Source of the DNA: Bartonella elizabethae F9251 = ATCC 49927
GTDB taxonomy: Bacteria; Pseudomonadota; Alphaproteobacteria; Rhizobiales; Rhizobiaceae
Length of the DNA: 43,024 bases
Assembly: GCF_000518165.1 (NCBI RefSeq)
Contig: NZ_KI912393.1
Location: forward strand, 7,501 to 50,524
Direction: 5' to 3'
The position numbers were made by a program, and so were the translations under genes. Each line of letters opens with the position of its first letter. The stretch's first letter is position 1. Positions 27,016 to 37,907 of this stretch are shown piece by piece. Below the pieces are notes generated by a model. That model was not told where the DNA came from. It was given only the letters and a program-made list of their open reading frames with translations, and made no database searches.

Positions 27016-27155
27016 TTGAAAATTCCCCTTCGCGTATTCTTTTGAGATTTTGAGTGTTATAAGAGAGAAAGTGCCCTTTCCGCTTTGAGATGAGGGGAAA
27101 AGGTCAAAAAGAAAAATGTTGTTTAAGATTTTTGCTGTTTTGCTTTTCGTAAAGT
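27016..27155 (-). pseudogene. Relic of a biaA/ficA-type antitoxin upstream of bepC
   Basis: On the minus strand the region reads TLKISKEYAKGNF, which matches TLKILEEYARGNI in BiaA. At the DNA level CCCCTTCGCGTATTCTTTTGAGA corresponds to CCCCTTGCGTATTCTTCTAAAA of biaA. A second match at the gene's other end (GTTTTGCTTTTCGTA versus GTTTTGCTTTTCATG) is in the right order. The middle, including the inhibition motif, is lost, and there is no intact frame. Position just before bepC mirrors biaA-bepA. Confidence 0.65.
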
Positions 27156-28117
27156 TGTTTGCAAGAGCGCTTTGTTGAGGGACGCGGATATGGCGGAGAG
27201 GATTGTTCTTGGTCATCGGATGGCTTTGGGGCTTTTCATACACAGTGTTCAGGTTGGGAAGTCTATGGATAAAAGCAGTTATCACGAATTTTTCTCCATT
27301 ATGTTCTTCTTCTTGGCCTATGGGGACCTCTTGTTTATACTTTGCAACAAAATGTTTTTTTACTTTGTGTTGTTGCTTTATGGTATAGCGCTACTTTAAA
27401 GCCTAAGCCTCATAAGGGTGAGAGACTTTTCTTTGGCTGGCGAGAAAGGGCATTTTTTAGCGCTTAGTCGTTAAAATAGAACACGTTATGATATATTAAA
27501 GGGGGAAGAAGCTTGTATAAGAATGATTTATTCATTTTTGTCGATCTCTTGAATGTTTTTTGGGAAAAGTCTATGTTTGTCGTGTGGGTGTGGTGAAGGT
27601 TTCTTGTCTCAAAGGGGAGGGAAATCTTTTGTTTTTCTTGCATCATTGAGATGGGTTATGAACGTTCTTAAATATCTTTGCTTGTCTGTAAGGGGATAGG
27701 TATTGCCGCACGCTTTCATTGATTGCGTTCTTAATCATGAAAAAGATTTGAAATAAGAGAATCTTGAGGCTATTGGGTCTCTCACTTAGCACAAATTTAG
27801 ATAAATTATCATTCTAAATCAATTTGTTGTCATAAATTATATATGAAAAACTTTGTAAGTGTGTGTCCCTTTTCCTAAGAGAGATGTAGAGATATTGATA
27901 TTGCTCTTGATTGGGGGATGGGCGTTTTTTATAAAAATTTAAAGGTCATGGTTGCTGGTAAAATGATACGCAAAATAGAAAGGGGAAAATAGAAAAGGAA
28001 AAATCACGGATTTTTTGACTCTGTTTTTTTGTATGGTGGCAGGAGAATTTTTTATGCGCAGACTTTTTTGAAAAAATAGGAATGTATTCTTTTTTGTTAG
28101 TATCTCATTGATGAAAG
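27156..28117. other. Gene-free stretch between bepC and virD4; decayed repeat copy 4
   Basis: Almost 1 kb with no gene I can support. The part 27690-27860 shares AGATTTGAAAT-AGAGAATCTT and ATCATTCTAAATCAATTTG with 14640-14750, so it is a fragment of the dispersed decayed repeat. In B. henselae bepB lies between virD4 and bepC; no bepB-like sequence is visible here, which suggests loss. A promoter for bepC should lie in this region. Confidence 0.45.
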
Positions 28118-30034
28118 TTAGTTTTTCTTTTGGGGGGCAAAGCGGTTTTTTGCAGCAGCAGCTAACATTTCTTTTCTTCTGAAATAGATGGCGCGACCAC
28201 ATCGCAGAGGGGGTTGTCCTTGCATAAGAATAATTTGTTCATCTTGACGCATTTCTTGAATAACTTCATGGGGTAAAATAAGAGCTCTTTGTTGGTAATT
28301 GACGTTGTAAGAGCTCTTGCCTAAAGATAAACCTTTTGATCTGCTTGTTCCGGTGACTTCAACGGTCATTTGACCACAGCGTTCTGAAATGTCTTTTGCG
28401 GTTTGAAGGTCTTTAATGGCAGCATAGCTGACAAAGGAGCAGCTTTCAAACCATGAACGTGCTCCTGCTTCGCCAAAGTGATTGACCAACTGACCAGAAG
28501 ATTGATAAAAGAGCATCAAGGATGTTCCATATTTTCGTCCACGATCACGTGCTTCTTCTAAAATATTCATATAGCCTAGAAGATCAACTTCATCTAAGAC
28601 AAATAAAACACGCTTTTTATACTTACCGTCTGCTGTAACCATGGCATTGAGAAAGGCACCAATAATCACACGTCCGATTGCTGGATAACTGTTTAAAATG
28701 CTAGCAGGAAGATTGAGAAAAACATCTGTATTGCCATCTGTGATATCTGAGGAGGAAAAATCATCGCCGCAAACAAGATTGGCGTAATTGGATAAAGAAA
28801 GCCATTGGGTGTCTTTTGAGGCGGTTGTATAAACACCTGAAAAGGTTTGCTCCGCCATTTCTGTAAAAATCCCCACCATTTCGCGAATAAAAGGAGAAGG
28901 GGTTGTTTCTTGAATCATGCGTAATTGATTGACAACCGCTGTTTCTGATTGAGAGAGAATGCCACGCAATGTTTTTAAATTGCGCTCATCGTCTTCATAT
29001 TCATCCGAAAATATAACATGAGCAAGAAGAGCTGTTAAAAGATTATGGGCTTGTGTCGAGAAATATTCCGCTGAAGAATTGTCTGATTTTTTATCTGTAA
29101 GAAGCAATTTAGAAAAGCTTACAATATTCGCTTCACGTTGTGTGCGTGGGACACTGTCATCTAAAAGCCAATCGATGACATTAAAATTTTTTGTTAAAAG
29201 TGAATTCGGATCGAGAACAATAACATTTCTATTGCCCATTTTTTGACGTGCAAATTTAACCATTGGGGCAACTTCTGTTGAAGGATCAAGACAAATAACA
29301 GAGCCTGGATAGGTTAAACACGTAGGAACGACTGTACTTGTGGTTTTATAACCACCAGAACCAGCAAAAAAAATCATATGCGTTGAACCAAAATCAAGAT
29401 TAAAGGTGAGCAAAGGGGCTGTTCCACCTTTGCCCCATGTTGTTTTATTGCCAGGGGAAAAGGGAATTTTACACACATTATCTTGATCAACACGGTATCT
29501 TTCTCCTACAACAATTTGCCCATTGGCAGGAAAAATTTTTGCCGCTTCATTTAAATTCATCCATGCGGCATCCCCAAAAACACCCTTTTTGGCACGCTTG
29601 ACCTTATTTTTAGGGGGAGAGGTTGTAATGAATTGAATGATGGAAAAAAAAACACCAATGATGATGCCAAAGATAACCATGGGATCCATGAATTGAAGCG
29701 CATAGCTCCACGTTATTCCTTGTTGGCCAACATAGGGACTTAAACGTTTTAGTTCACCCCCAACATAGTAAAGAGCAATGGTTGCAAAAAAAGCCAGGGA
29801 AACAAAAGTGATGATTTTACGCAGGTGTAGTTTTTGTGAGAGACTATACAACAATGAAACAGCAGCCGTTAGAGCTAAGACTAATAAAGGCTCTGAACGA
29901 AGAGTCCAATAAATTTGATCGCTCTTAAGGCCATTGGTTATCAGCAACAAAAAATGAGGGACAAGAAATATCGTTAAAGCCCCTAAAGCAATAGGGGTTA
30001 AAATAAGGATCATTTGTGTCTTGGTATATTTCAT
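28118..30034 (-). CDS. virD4: Type IV secretion coupling ATPase VirD4
   Basis: A 638-residue inner-membrane ATPase that recruits Bep effectors to the T4SS channel by recognising BID domains and tails. Several hydrophobic segments occupy residues 8-30, 48-66, 74-93 and 112-137. The P-loop is GSGGYKTTS from residue 225, a form typical of this VirD4 group. The Walker B stretch VLFVLDEVDLLGYM comes later, then YQSSGQLVNHFG. Length and order (just after bepA) agree with Bartonella VirD4. A weak ribosome site (AGAGGA about 15 bases upstream) is the only one seen before ATG 30034. Confidence 0.96.
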   Translation of the reverse strand: MKYTKTQMILILTPIALGALTIFLVPHFLLLITNGLKSDQIYWTLRSEPLLVLALTAAVSLLYSLSQKLHLRKIITFVSLAFFATIALYYVGGELKRLSPYVGQQGITWSYALQFMDPMVIFGIIIGVFFSIIQFITTSPPKNKVKRAKKGVFGDAAWMNLNEAAKIFPANGQIVVGERYRVDQDNVCKIPFSPGNKTTWGKGGTAPLLTFNLDFGSTHMIFFAGSGGYKTTSTVVPTCLTYPGSVICLDPSTEVAPMVKFARQKMGNRNVIVLDPNSLLTKNFNVIDWLLDDSVPRTQREANIVSFSKLLLTDKKSDNSSAEYFSTQAHNLLTALLAHVIFSDEYEDDERNLKTLRGILSQSETAVVNQLRMIQETTPSPFIREMVGIFTEMAEQTFSGVYTTASKDTQWLSLSNYANLVCGDDFSSSDITDGNTDVFLNLPASILNSYPAIGRVIIGAFLNAMVTADGKYKKRVLFVLDEVDLLGYMNILEEARDRGRKYGTSLMLFYQSSGQLVNHFGEAGARSWFESCSFVSYAAIKDLQTAKDISERCGQMTVEVTGTSRSKGLSLGKSSYNVNYQQRALILPHEVIQEMRQDEQIILMQGQPPLRCGRAIYFRRKEMLAAAAKNRFAPQKKN

Positions 30035-30096
30035 TGTATTTTATTCAATCCTCTTTAGAATATGCTGCGAAATGCCCTTTTTTCCAAAGGCACAAG

Positions 30097-30128
30097 AGAG
30101 CGCTCATCTGTTTTTGTTTGTGCGCTCT
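30097..30128 (-). terminator. Hairpin between bepA and virD4
   Basis: AGAGCGC (30097-30103) pairs with GCGCTCT (30122-30128), 31 bases beyond the bepA stop. No T-tract follows on the minus strand, so it may modulate rather than end read-through into virD4. Confidence 0.4.
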
Positions 30129-30158
30129 TCTCATGAAAAAGAAAAATTTTATCCATTC

Positions 30159-31793
30159 TTAGCTGGCCATAGCGAGCACATTTGAACGGTTGATTGCGCG
30201 TGTGCAGGTTTGCTGGTGCACTTCTTTGGCTTGCTTAATGGTTTGTGTAATTTGCTTGGCTTTATTTTCCGAGACACCCATGCTTTCAGCTAATGCTTCA
30301 TACGCATTATTTTTGACAGCTTTATGTTCAGCTGTGGAAAGACGGCTATTGATGTTTTTGACAAAGCTGGTCAGCTCTTTTTGAAGTCCAGGATTTTTTG
30401 CTAAAACTTCTTGCTGTAATTCTTTTGGCAAGGCAAAAAGATCTTGCAAGCTTTGACTTGGCATTTCTACTGTTTTAGCGCGACGTTCTTGTTCTGCTCT
30501 ATGTTCTTGATTAATTTCCTTCTCAGCATGTTTGACAGCATGGGAGAAATTGACAACGGCGCTACAAAGCATCTCAACATGATTTTTAGCGTTTGCACGG
30601 GCCTGATTTTGGAGCCCACATAAATTAAAACCTGCAAGATGAGCGACAGAGTCTGGAGCCTTTTCAATCTGATTAGCAAGCTGTTGACCTAAGGCTGGAT
30701 CGTTAATAATTGCAGCCATCTGTTTGTTTAATTTTGTTTCGTTACCATAAACAATTTTTGCCAATTGCTGGACCTGTTTTAGGCTTGTGTTGACACAAGC
30801 ATCTTCTGCAACCCTTTCAGCCTTTTCATTTTTTGTCAAAGGAACTAATTTCTCTTCAGGAATGAGAATACCTTTTAACTCTTTTGTTTGAGGAACGGTA
30901 AAGGTAAATCTATCACCGGGTTTTAATGTTTTGAGTTGTTCTGGTGTGAGATGTTCTTTACTTCCGATGATGTAAGCTCCTTTCACATTGAAGGCAAAGC
31001 TGTTAAGGCCAGCACCTCTATACAGGCCCGTGTAAGTTTCACCTTCTTTTACAACCATAACAGGGCGATCATTCACATTGCGTCCGCTGTTTTTCATGTT
31101 ATCCATGAATTCTTTTAAAAGACATACCTTTTCTGGATTGGAGATATCTTCAAACAGATGTTGCATCGGTTCTAGATTACCCTTTTCTGCGACTGCAACA
31201 CTGGCAAGAAGCATGCGTTCTTTTGTGACAAGCGAAAATTCAAGTTGATGGCCTGCGCTTTTGGCGAGATTTTCAAAAAATGCCCGTTGTGTGCGTCCAT
31301 TGCCTTCTCTGAATGGGTGGACTTGGTTAAGAGCGTTAAATAAGTTTATTGCTTCAGAATTAAATTCTTCGCGCGATAAGCCTTGCAAATTGTTTTTTTC
31401 GGCAAGCATTTGATCTAATTGTTGTAATCCTTCTTGGATCTCATCTCCGATTGCAAAAGCATTTTCCCAGCCTGTTCTTTTCATTTCGGGCATGACGGCT
31501 GTGGTGCCATCTGAAAATGTAACGGGGATATTTCGAGTCAAACCAGCCCACTCAAATGTGTTGCTAAACAATTTTTTATGAATATGGCATAGATAGGCGC
31601 TATCGAACTTTTCTGGTAAGGATTCTTCGCGCAGATTAATCATCGCCTTTGCTGTATCATGCGAACATTTTTTCAAAAAAGTATCAAGGTCCTTTGTGCC
31701 ATATTTATTTTTTAACGTAACAGTTTTAGGATAGAGATAATTATGGGGAGAAGGATTGTTTATATTTTTTGTTTTTGCTTTTGCTTTTGGCAT
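30159..31793 (-). CDS. bepA: BepA effector (FIC-OB-BID, AMP-transferase type)
   Basis: A 544-residue protein, the same length as BepA of B. henselae. The FIC domain (about 15-215) carries the canonical HPFREGNGRTQR at 159-170 and the target-clamping flap VTFSDGTTAVMPEMK. An OB-type region (about 235-300, ending RFTFTVPQ) and a BID domain (about 305-430, with YGNETKLNKQM and LAGFNLCGLQN) follow. The basic tail ends RSNVLAMAS. BepA's BID region is known to protect endothelial cells from apoptosis by raising cAMP, and its FIC domain catalyses AMPylation of host proteins. AGGAGG lies 5 bases before ATG 31793, and biaA ends 11 bases upstream, so the two are co-expressed. Confidence 0.96.
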   Translation of the reverse strand: MPKAKAKTKNINNPSPHNYLYPKTVTLKNKYGTKDLDTFLKKCSHDTAKAMINLREESLPEKFDSAYLCHIHKKLFSNTFEWAGLTRNIPVTFSDGTTAVMPEMKRTGWENAFAIGDEIQEGLQQLDQMLAEKNNLQGLSREEFNSEAINLFNALNQVHPFREGNGRTQRAFFENLAKSAGHQLEFSLVTKERMLLASVAVAEKGNLEPMQHLFEDISNPEKVCLLKEFMDNMKNSGRNVNDRPVMVVKEGETYTGLYRGAGLNSFAFNVKGAYIIGSKEHLTPEQLKTLKPGDRFTFTVPQTKELKGILIPEEKLVPLTKNEKAERVAEDACVNTSLKQVQQLAKIVYGNETKLNKQMAAIINDPALGQQLANQIEKAPDSVAHLAGFNLCGLQNQARANAKNHVEMLCSAVVNFSHAVKHAEKEINQEHRAEQERRAKTVEMPSQSLQDLFALPKELQQEVLAKNPGLQKELTSFVKNINSRLSTAEHKAVKNNAYEALAESMGVSENKAKQITQTIKQAKEVHQQTCTRAINRSNVLAMAS

Positions 31794-31804
31794 TGTTACC
31801 TCCT

Positions 31805-32020
31805 TTATAATATTACGTTGTCCATCAGAGTGTTAAATTCCTCGAGTGAAATATTTCCCCTTGCGTATTCTTCTAAAATTTTTAGCGTTGTGGAATGAAG
31901 CTTTATCCCTTCTATCGTATGGGTATTGATGGCGGCATCAACGGCTTGGCGGCGGCATTTTAATTCTTCCGCTGTCATCAATAAAAGGTTTTTTCTGTTT
32001 CCTATTGTTTTGCTTTTCAT
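31805..32020 (-). CDS. biaA: BiaA antitoxin (FicA/VbhA-like inhibitor of FIC)
   Basis: A 71-residue helical protein. THTIEG near residues 33-38 fits the class I FIC-inhibition motif (S/T)xxxE(G/N), whose Glu blocks productive ATP binding in FIC enzymes. A second conserved block, LKILEEYARGNISLEEF, follows. It sits directly upstream of bepA, as VbhA precedes VbhT. It should keep BepA (and perhaps the canonical FIC domain of the 1072-residue Bep) silent inside the bacterium. Ribosome site AAAGGAAAA precedes ATG 32020. It lies 73 bases after virB11. Confidence 0.9.
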   Translation of the reverse strand: MKSKTIGNRKNLLLMTAEELKCRRQAVDAAINTHTIEGIKLHSTTLKILEEYARGNISLEEFNTLMDNVIL

Positions 32021-32093
32021 GCATTTTTCCTTTTATGGGCAATGTATGGGAAATCGTTGCTTTAAAAGAGCTTTCAACCGATGTGATCTTATT

Positions 32094-33164
32094 CTAGTCC
32101 CCGCCAAAAATGTTACGTTGTTTGAAGGGATCATAATAAATTTCTGTGACCTTAAATTTCCCTTCAACCCGTTTGCATTGGATGATGATATCAATCATTG
32201 AAATCAATAAACCTCGAATATCATCACGCTCTAAATCACCCCCTCCTTCACTTTCTTTAACCAAAAGGGTCATTTGCTCAAAAGCAGCAAGGGCTGTTGA
32301 GGCATGGACTGTCGTAATGGATCCTGGATGGCCTGAATTGACATTGCGGATATAATAAAAGGCTGTACCATCTCGAAGTTCTTGCAAAAGAATACGATCA
32401 GGACGCATCCGTAAAGATGATTCAAGCAATTCTTTGGGGCCAACAGAAGCTAAGCCTTGTCCATCTTTTGAATAGATCATCGAGACATGGTTGGGGTGCG
32501 GAATCACCAATTCTTGGGTGTCTTCAATGGTGATAATACGCTCGTCTTGAGGAATTTTGGCGATTAATGCTTTTGATAATGTGGTTTTCCCTGAACCGGT
32601 TTTTCCCGCAATCAAAATATTTTTTTGGCATTTTACAGCTTGATTTAAAAAGGAAACAAAGTCTTTATCGCGGTAGGCATTGGCTAAGTTATGCTCAATG
32701 GCTTTGAGTTCACTAAAACGAGAATGATAATCATTCAATGGTGTGAAAGAGACCTGCTCACAGTGCGAAAAAAGACCTTTATTTGCCAGTTCTTCAAGAG
32801 AAAAACTCTGTGATGATGGTTTACGAATTGTCATACTAATCGTGTCTTTTTCGACAGCTGGTGGAATGACAATTTGAATGCGCTCATTGCCTGGTAGAGT
32901 CGCCGATAATATTGGGTTCTTGTCTGATATGTTTTGCTTGGAATAGGACGCGACAACTTTCGCGATTCCCATAAGCTCATTAAAAGAGAGAGCCGGTGCT
33001 TCTATTGTTTTCCAGCCATCAATCCCTTCCGTCATGACTTGATAGGGACGATTGATCACAATTTCGAAAAGACTCTCATCTTTCAAAAAAACACTGATCG
33101 GCTCAAGTTTTGTCAGAACAATCGCGACGGTTTCATCGCTCATGGTGTGTAAGGTTTGGTTCAT
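32094..33164 (-). CDS. virB11: T4SS traffic ATPase VirB11
   Basis: A 356-residue hexameric cytoplasmic ATPase at the base of the secretion channel. Walker A is GKTGSGKT at 187-194. The Asp box ITIEDTQELV, the Walker B region (LRMRPDRILLQELRD) and the His box (VNSGHPGSITTVHA) are all intact. The start ATG overlaps the virB10 stop by four bases (ATGA), indicating translational coupling. Last gene of the virB2-virB11 operon. Confidence 0.97.
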   Translation of the reverse strand: MNQTLHTMSDETVAIVLTKLEPISVFLKDESLFEIVINRPYQVMTEGIDGWKTIEAPALSFNELMGIAKVVASYSKQNISDKNPILSATLPGNERIQIVIPPAVEKDTISMTIRKPSSQSFSLEELANKGLFSHCEQVSFTPLNDYHSRFSELKAIEHNLANAYRDKDFVSFLNQAVKCQKNILIAGKTGSGKTTLSKALIAKIPQDERIITIEDTQELVIPHPNHVSMIYSKDGQGLASVGPKELLESSLRMRPDRILLQELRDGTAFYYIRNVNSGHPGSITTVHASTALAAFEQMTLLVKESEGGGDLERDDIRGLLISMIDIIIQCKRVEGKFKVTEIYYDPFKQRNIFGGD

Positions 33165-34331
33165 TCTAAAGGTATCGCAGAATTTTTGTAAAAGTTTCTT
33201 GAAACGGCTCGATTGATAATCTGTTTTTTGTTTTCGATGACTTTCAGTTTATAAACACCGGAAAAATCTAAATCGCGGGCGACAAAAACGTTTACCATTT
33301 CCCCTTGGTTTTTAGATAAGGTTGGAGGAATATTGGCATAATTTTCGACAATAATATTGGCGATGTTTTGTCCTGAAGAGATCGTTTCAGTCTCTTCTTT
33401 TTCTTGTTTTTTTAATAAACGTTTATTGGCATAGCTTGTTGCATCTTTTATCAGGGAGACAAGAAGGGCAGATCCAATCCTCTCTAACCAATGATTATCA
33501 ATATCACCGTCAATCCCAGAGCGTCCTAAACTGTCTGTTGCCGGTGATGCTAAAGATATAATGATACCATTAGGGGTTTTTGCTCTATTCCATAACACAA
33601 AGAGACGTTTTTGGCCTTTTTTCAATCCAGCGCGATATTCTCCAACAATTTGGGTACCTTTATCAAGAAGCACAACACGACCATTGTCGGATAAAATATC
33701 TCTGGAGACGATACAACTGGCAAAACCTTGTTGATCACTGTTGATCGCTGTTTCTAAGATACAAGGGATAGACGTTCCCATCGTGATAATGTAATTTCGA
33801 TTGCCAAGGGTGGAAGCTCGAATCCCTTCAAGAACCGTGGGTTTGAGAAGATGATTAAAGCGTTGTGTTGTTTCATCAGGCTTGCTTTCTAGTTGGTGAG
33901 GCAAAGCGCTGTTATTGGTTTGTGAAGCTGTTTTGCCTTGTTGTGCATTCGCATAAGCTAATACAGGAGCACGTTGTGCAGCTTCCAGTAGCGGATCATC
34001 AGAATTTAACTGATTGATGTTGGGTGTTGGGAGCTCAACTTTGGGTAACAGTGCCTTATTTCGGTGTAACTGTTCAGGGGAGGGAGGGGTAGGCTTTGCA
34101 GGGCGAAAAAGTTCTGTTTGTTTGATAACTTTTCCTTCTTTTAAAGATTCAATCGATTGTTTTTTCTCTATTGGTTGTTTTTTGTCTGTGACAAGTGTGG
34201 AATAGGCTAAATAAAGACAGACACTGAAAAGAATAATAAGAGCAATGGCCTTGCCTACATTGCTCTGTTGACTTTTTCCTTGAGCATTTTTTATGGTATC
34301 GCGATCATTAATGTTTTTTTCATCCACGCTG

Positions 34332-34339
<8 letters not shown>
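33161..34339 (-). CDS. virB10: T4SS core-complex protein VirB10
   Basis: The 392-residue product has a short cytoplasmic N-terminus, one membrane helix (about 29-48), a proline-containing linker (TPPSPEQLHRNKALLP region), and the C-terminal TrbI/VirB10 beta-barrel domain with GNRNYIITMGTSIPCILET and RDILSDNGRVVLLDKGTQIVGEY. VirB10 spans both membranes and senses ATP use at the inner membrane. The start overlaps the virB9 stop by eight bases. Confidence 0.96.
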
Positions 34340-36167
<1,828 letters not shown>

Positions 36168-36314
36168 TTTTTGAACTCACAGATATCTTGGAATACAACG
36201 CATGAGAGCCTTTTATTTTGGACACTTTTACAAGTTTATGGGAGGCAAGATTGTGATTGGTTTTATTGTAAGGCCCAAGATGATATTAAGTCTTTCATGG
36301 AAAAAGACCATGGT

Positions 36315-36336
36315 GCGTGCGCCAAAAGGCGCACGC
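36315..36336 (-). other. GC-rich 9-bp hairpin between virB6 and virB7
   Basis: GCGTGCGCC (36315-36323) pairs perfectly with GGCGCACGC (36328-36336) around AAAA. It lies about 46 bases after the virB6 stop in a 214-base gap, the only large gap in the otherwise overlapping virB operon. A T-run (TCTTTTT) follows about 7 bases later on the minus strand. It could be an attenuator, a processing site or an mRNA stabiliser. Confidence 0.65.
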
Positions 36337-36381
36337 AAAGCAAAAACCAAAATGCTTCTTCTTTTAAAGAGATGCTTTATC

Positions 36382-37387
36382 TTAAAATCGACCACGACCA
36401 CCTCCAAATCTTCCTGCTTTTGCTGCCGCGCCTGCTGCACCTTTCGCAGCATTTCCAGCTGCTCCTGAGATTTGTGAAGCAGCACTTTTGACGGCATTCC
36501 CACTCGCTCTTGCACCATTGGCAAGCATCGTGAAGATCTGTCCTCCTGAAGAGACACCAGCGCTAAAGTATGGTCCGCCAGAAGCTAGCGCTGTGGCAAT
36601 ACCAGGAAGTGCACGGAAGATAATAACCCCTATGATCGAAATGACGATGACAGGTGGGAAAAGAACATAGATTGATTCATAGGAAACTCTGAGAACCTGA
36701 ATGATCACTTGACAATATAATTGTTCCAAGCATGATTACGAGAACTTGTAAAATGGTAAAATTAACCAAAGTTGTAATCCACGCATCGGTATATTTTCGC
36801 GTTGTATTGAACAAATATAAACTAATAAACAGAGGTCCAAGACCTATAATCATGACCAGTGCAACTTGGGCAAACATTTGCACAATAAAGCCACCTATAC
36901 AAAAGAGAATAACGGCCAGAAGCATGATAGAACCAAGAAGACCCACAATGATCTTTTCAAAAAACCAAGCATTGTATAAAACTTCTTGATAGCGGTCACT
37001 TGCCTGTAACAAAATATAATCAAAAACATTGGAATTTGCAGGATTACTGTTTAACGCATTCCCAATAGCGTTGGACAAGTCATTGAAGAAAATATCTTTG
37101 ACATATGTATTAAACGTTTCTGCATTCGTTGCCATTGTTGTCACAATAACAATTTTAACAACATTATTGAGAAGACTGTGCATGGAAAGCGCAATACGAC
37201 CTGTCATAACATTATAGCCATAAAGAAAAATAAAAATAATTGCGGCGAGATTTAAGGGCGCTGAAATAGCAGAAGATAATCCACTCACCGTTGTGTCCAT
37301 CACATTGTCGAGGGGCTTTAAAATATACCCAGAAATGCTTTCAAAGGGAGAAAACTTATCAAATTTAGGGAAATTATAGTCTGACAT
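36382..37387 (-). pseudogene. virB6: T4SS inner-membrane channel protein VirB6, frameshifted as given
   Basis: Two overlapping frames make up VirB6. The 5' part (from ATG 37387, MSDYNFPKFDKF) holds the first membrane segments and runs to ILQVLVIMLGTII, then goes out of frame and stops at 36677. The 3' part continues in another frame with CQVIIQVLRVSYESIYVLFP, then VISIIGVIIFRALPG, and an Ala/Gly-rich tail ending GGGRGRF at 36382. Removing one base near 36712-36717 (for example one T of ATATTGTCAAG) joins them into about 334 residues, the expected length. VirB6 is a polytopic protein required for channel function, so this is either a sequencing error or true inactivation. The start overlaps the virB5 stop by 14 bases. 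Confidence 0.85.
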
Positions 37388-37907
37388 CTGCACCAGTACT
37401 TTCAAGTTTTTCTTTTAGCTTTTCTTCTTTTTCTTTTAATTGTGCTTGGAGTGTTTTATGCTTTTGTTGCTCCTTTTCTTCACGCAGCTCCTCTTTTGTC
37501 TTCGTATCTCTGGCTTGAATCATATTAAGGGCCTGAAGTTTTAAAGAATTTGCTTGAAGATCGGCTTGAAGAAGAGAAACTTTTACTTGAAGCTCTTGTC
37601 GAAGAGCTTGTCGTTTCTGCAATTCTTCAAGGTTAGAGTTTTTGTCAGCGTCTGAGGTCGTTTCAGTTGCTGTTGTCTCTGTTTGTGACTTCAGTTGTTC
37701 AAGTTGACCATTTATCTCTTTAATTTTTTTTGCAGTTTCAGTGGCTGTCTTATAAATGGTCTCAGCGGTTTCTGATTTTGCAGTATCTAATTTTTGTGTA
37801 TTTTCGAGTGCTTGTTTATAATATTCGTCTGCATCGGGGGACATTTGTGAGAATGCATGAGAAATAAAAGAAAAAGATAATAGTGTCACTAAGCCATATT
37901 TTTTCAT
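37374..37907 (-). CDS. virB5: T4SS pilus-tip protein VirB5
   Basis: A 177-residue secreted protein. It has a signal peptide (MKKYGLVTLLSFSFISHAFS) and then an almost wholly helical, Lys/Glu/Gln-rich mature part with long coiled-coil character, as in VirB5/TraC minor pilins. A 17-kDa antigen in this position in B. henselae is the known VirB5 homologue. I chose ATG 37907 (GGAG 9 bases upstream) rather than the longer frame; the start overlaps the virB4 stop (ATGA). Confidence 0.93.
   Translation of the reverse strand: MKKYGLVTLLSFSFISHAFSQMSPDADEYYKQALENTQKLDTAKSETAETIYKTATETAKKIKEINGQLEQLKSQTETTATETTSDADKNSNLEELQKRQALRQELQVKVSLLQADLQANSLKLQALNMIQARDTKTKEELREEKEQQKHKTLQAQLKEKEEKLKEKLESTGADVRL

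Noticed and set aside
27172..27399. 75-codon hydrophobic plus-strand frame as a small membrane protein
   Set aside because: It lies in decayed DNA between bepC and virD4, with no ribosome site and no family resemblance.
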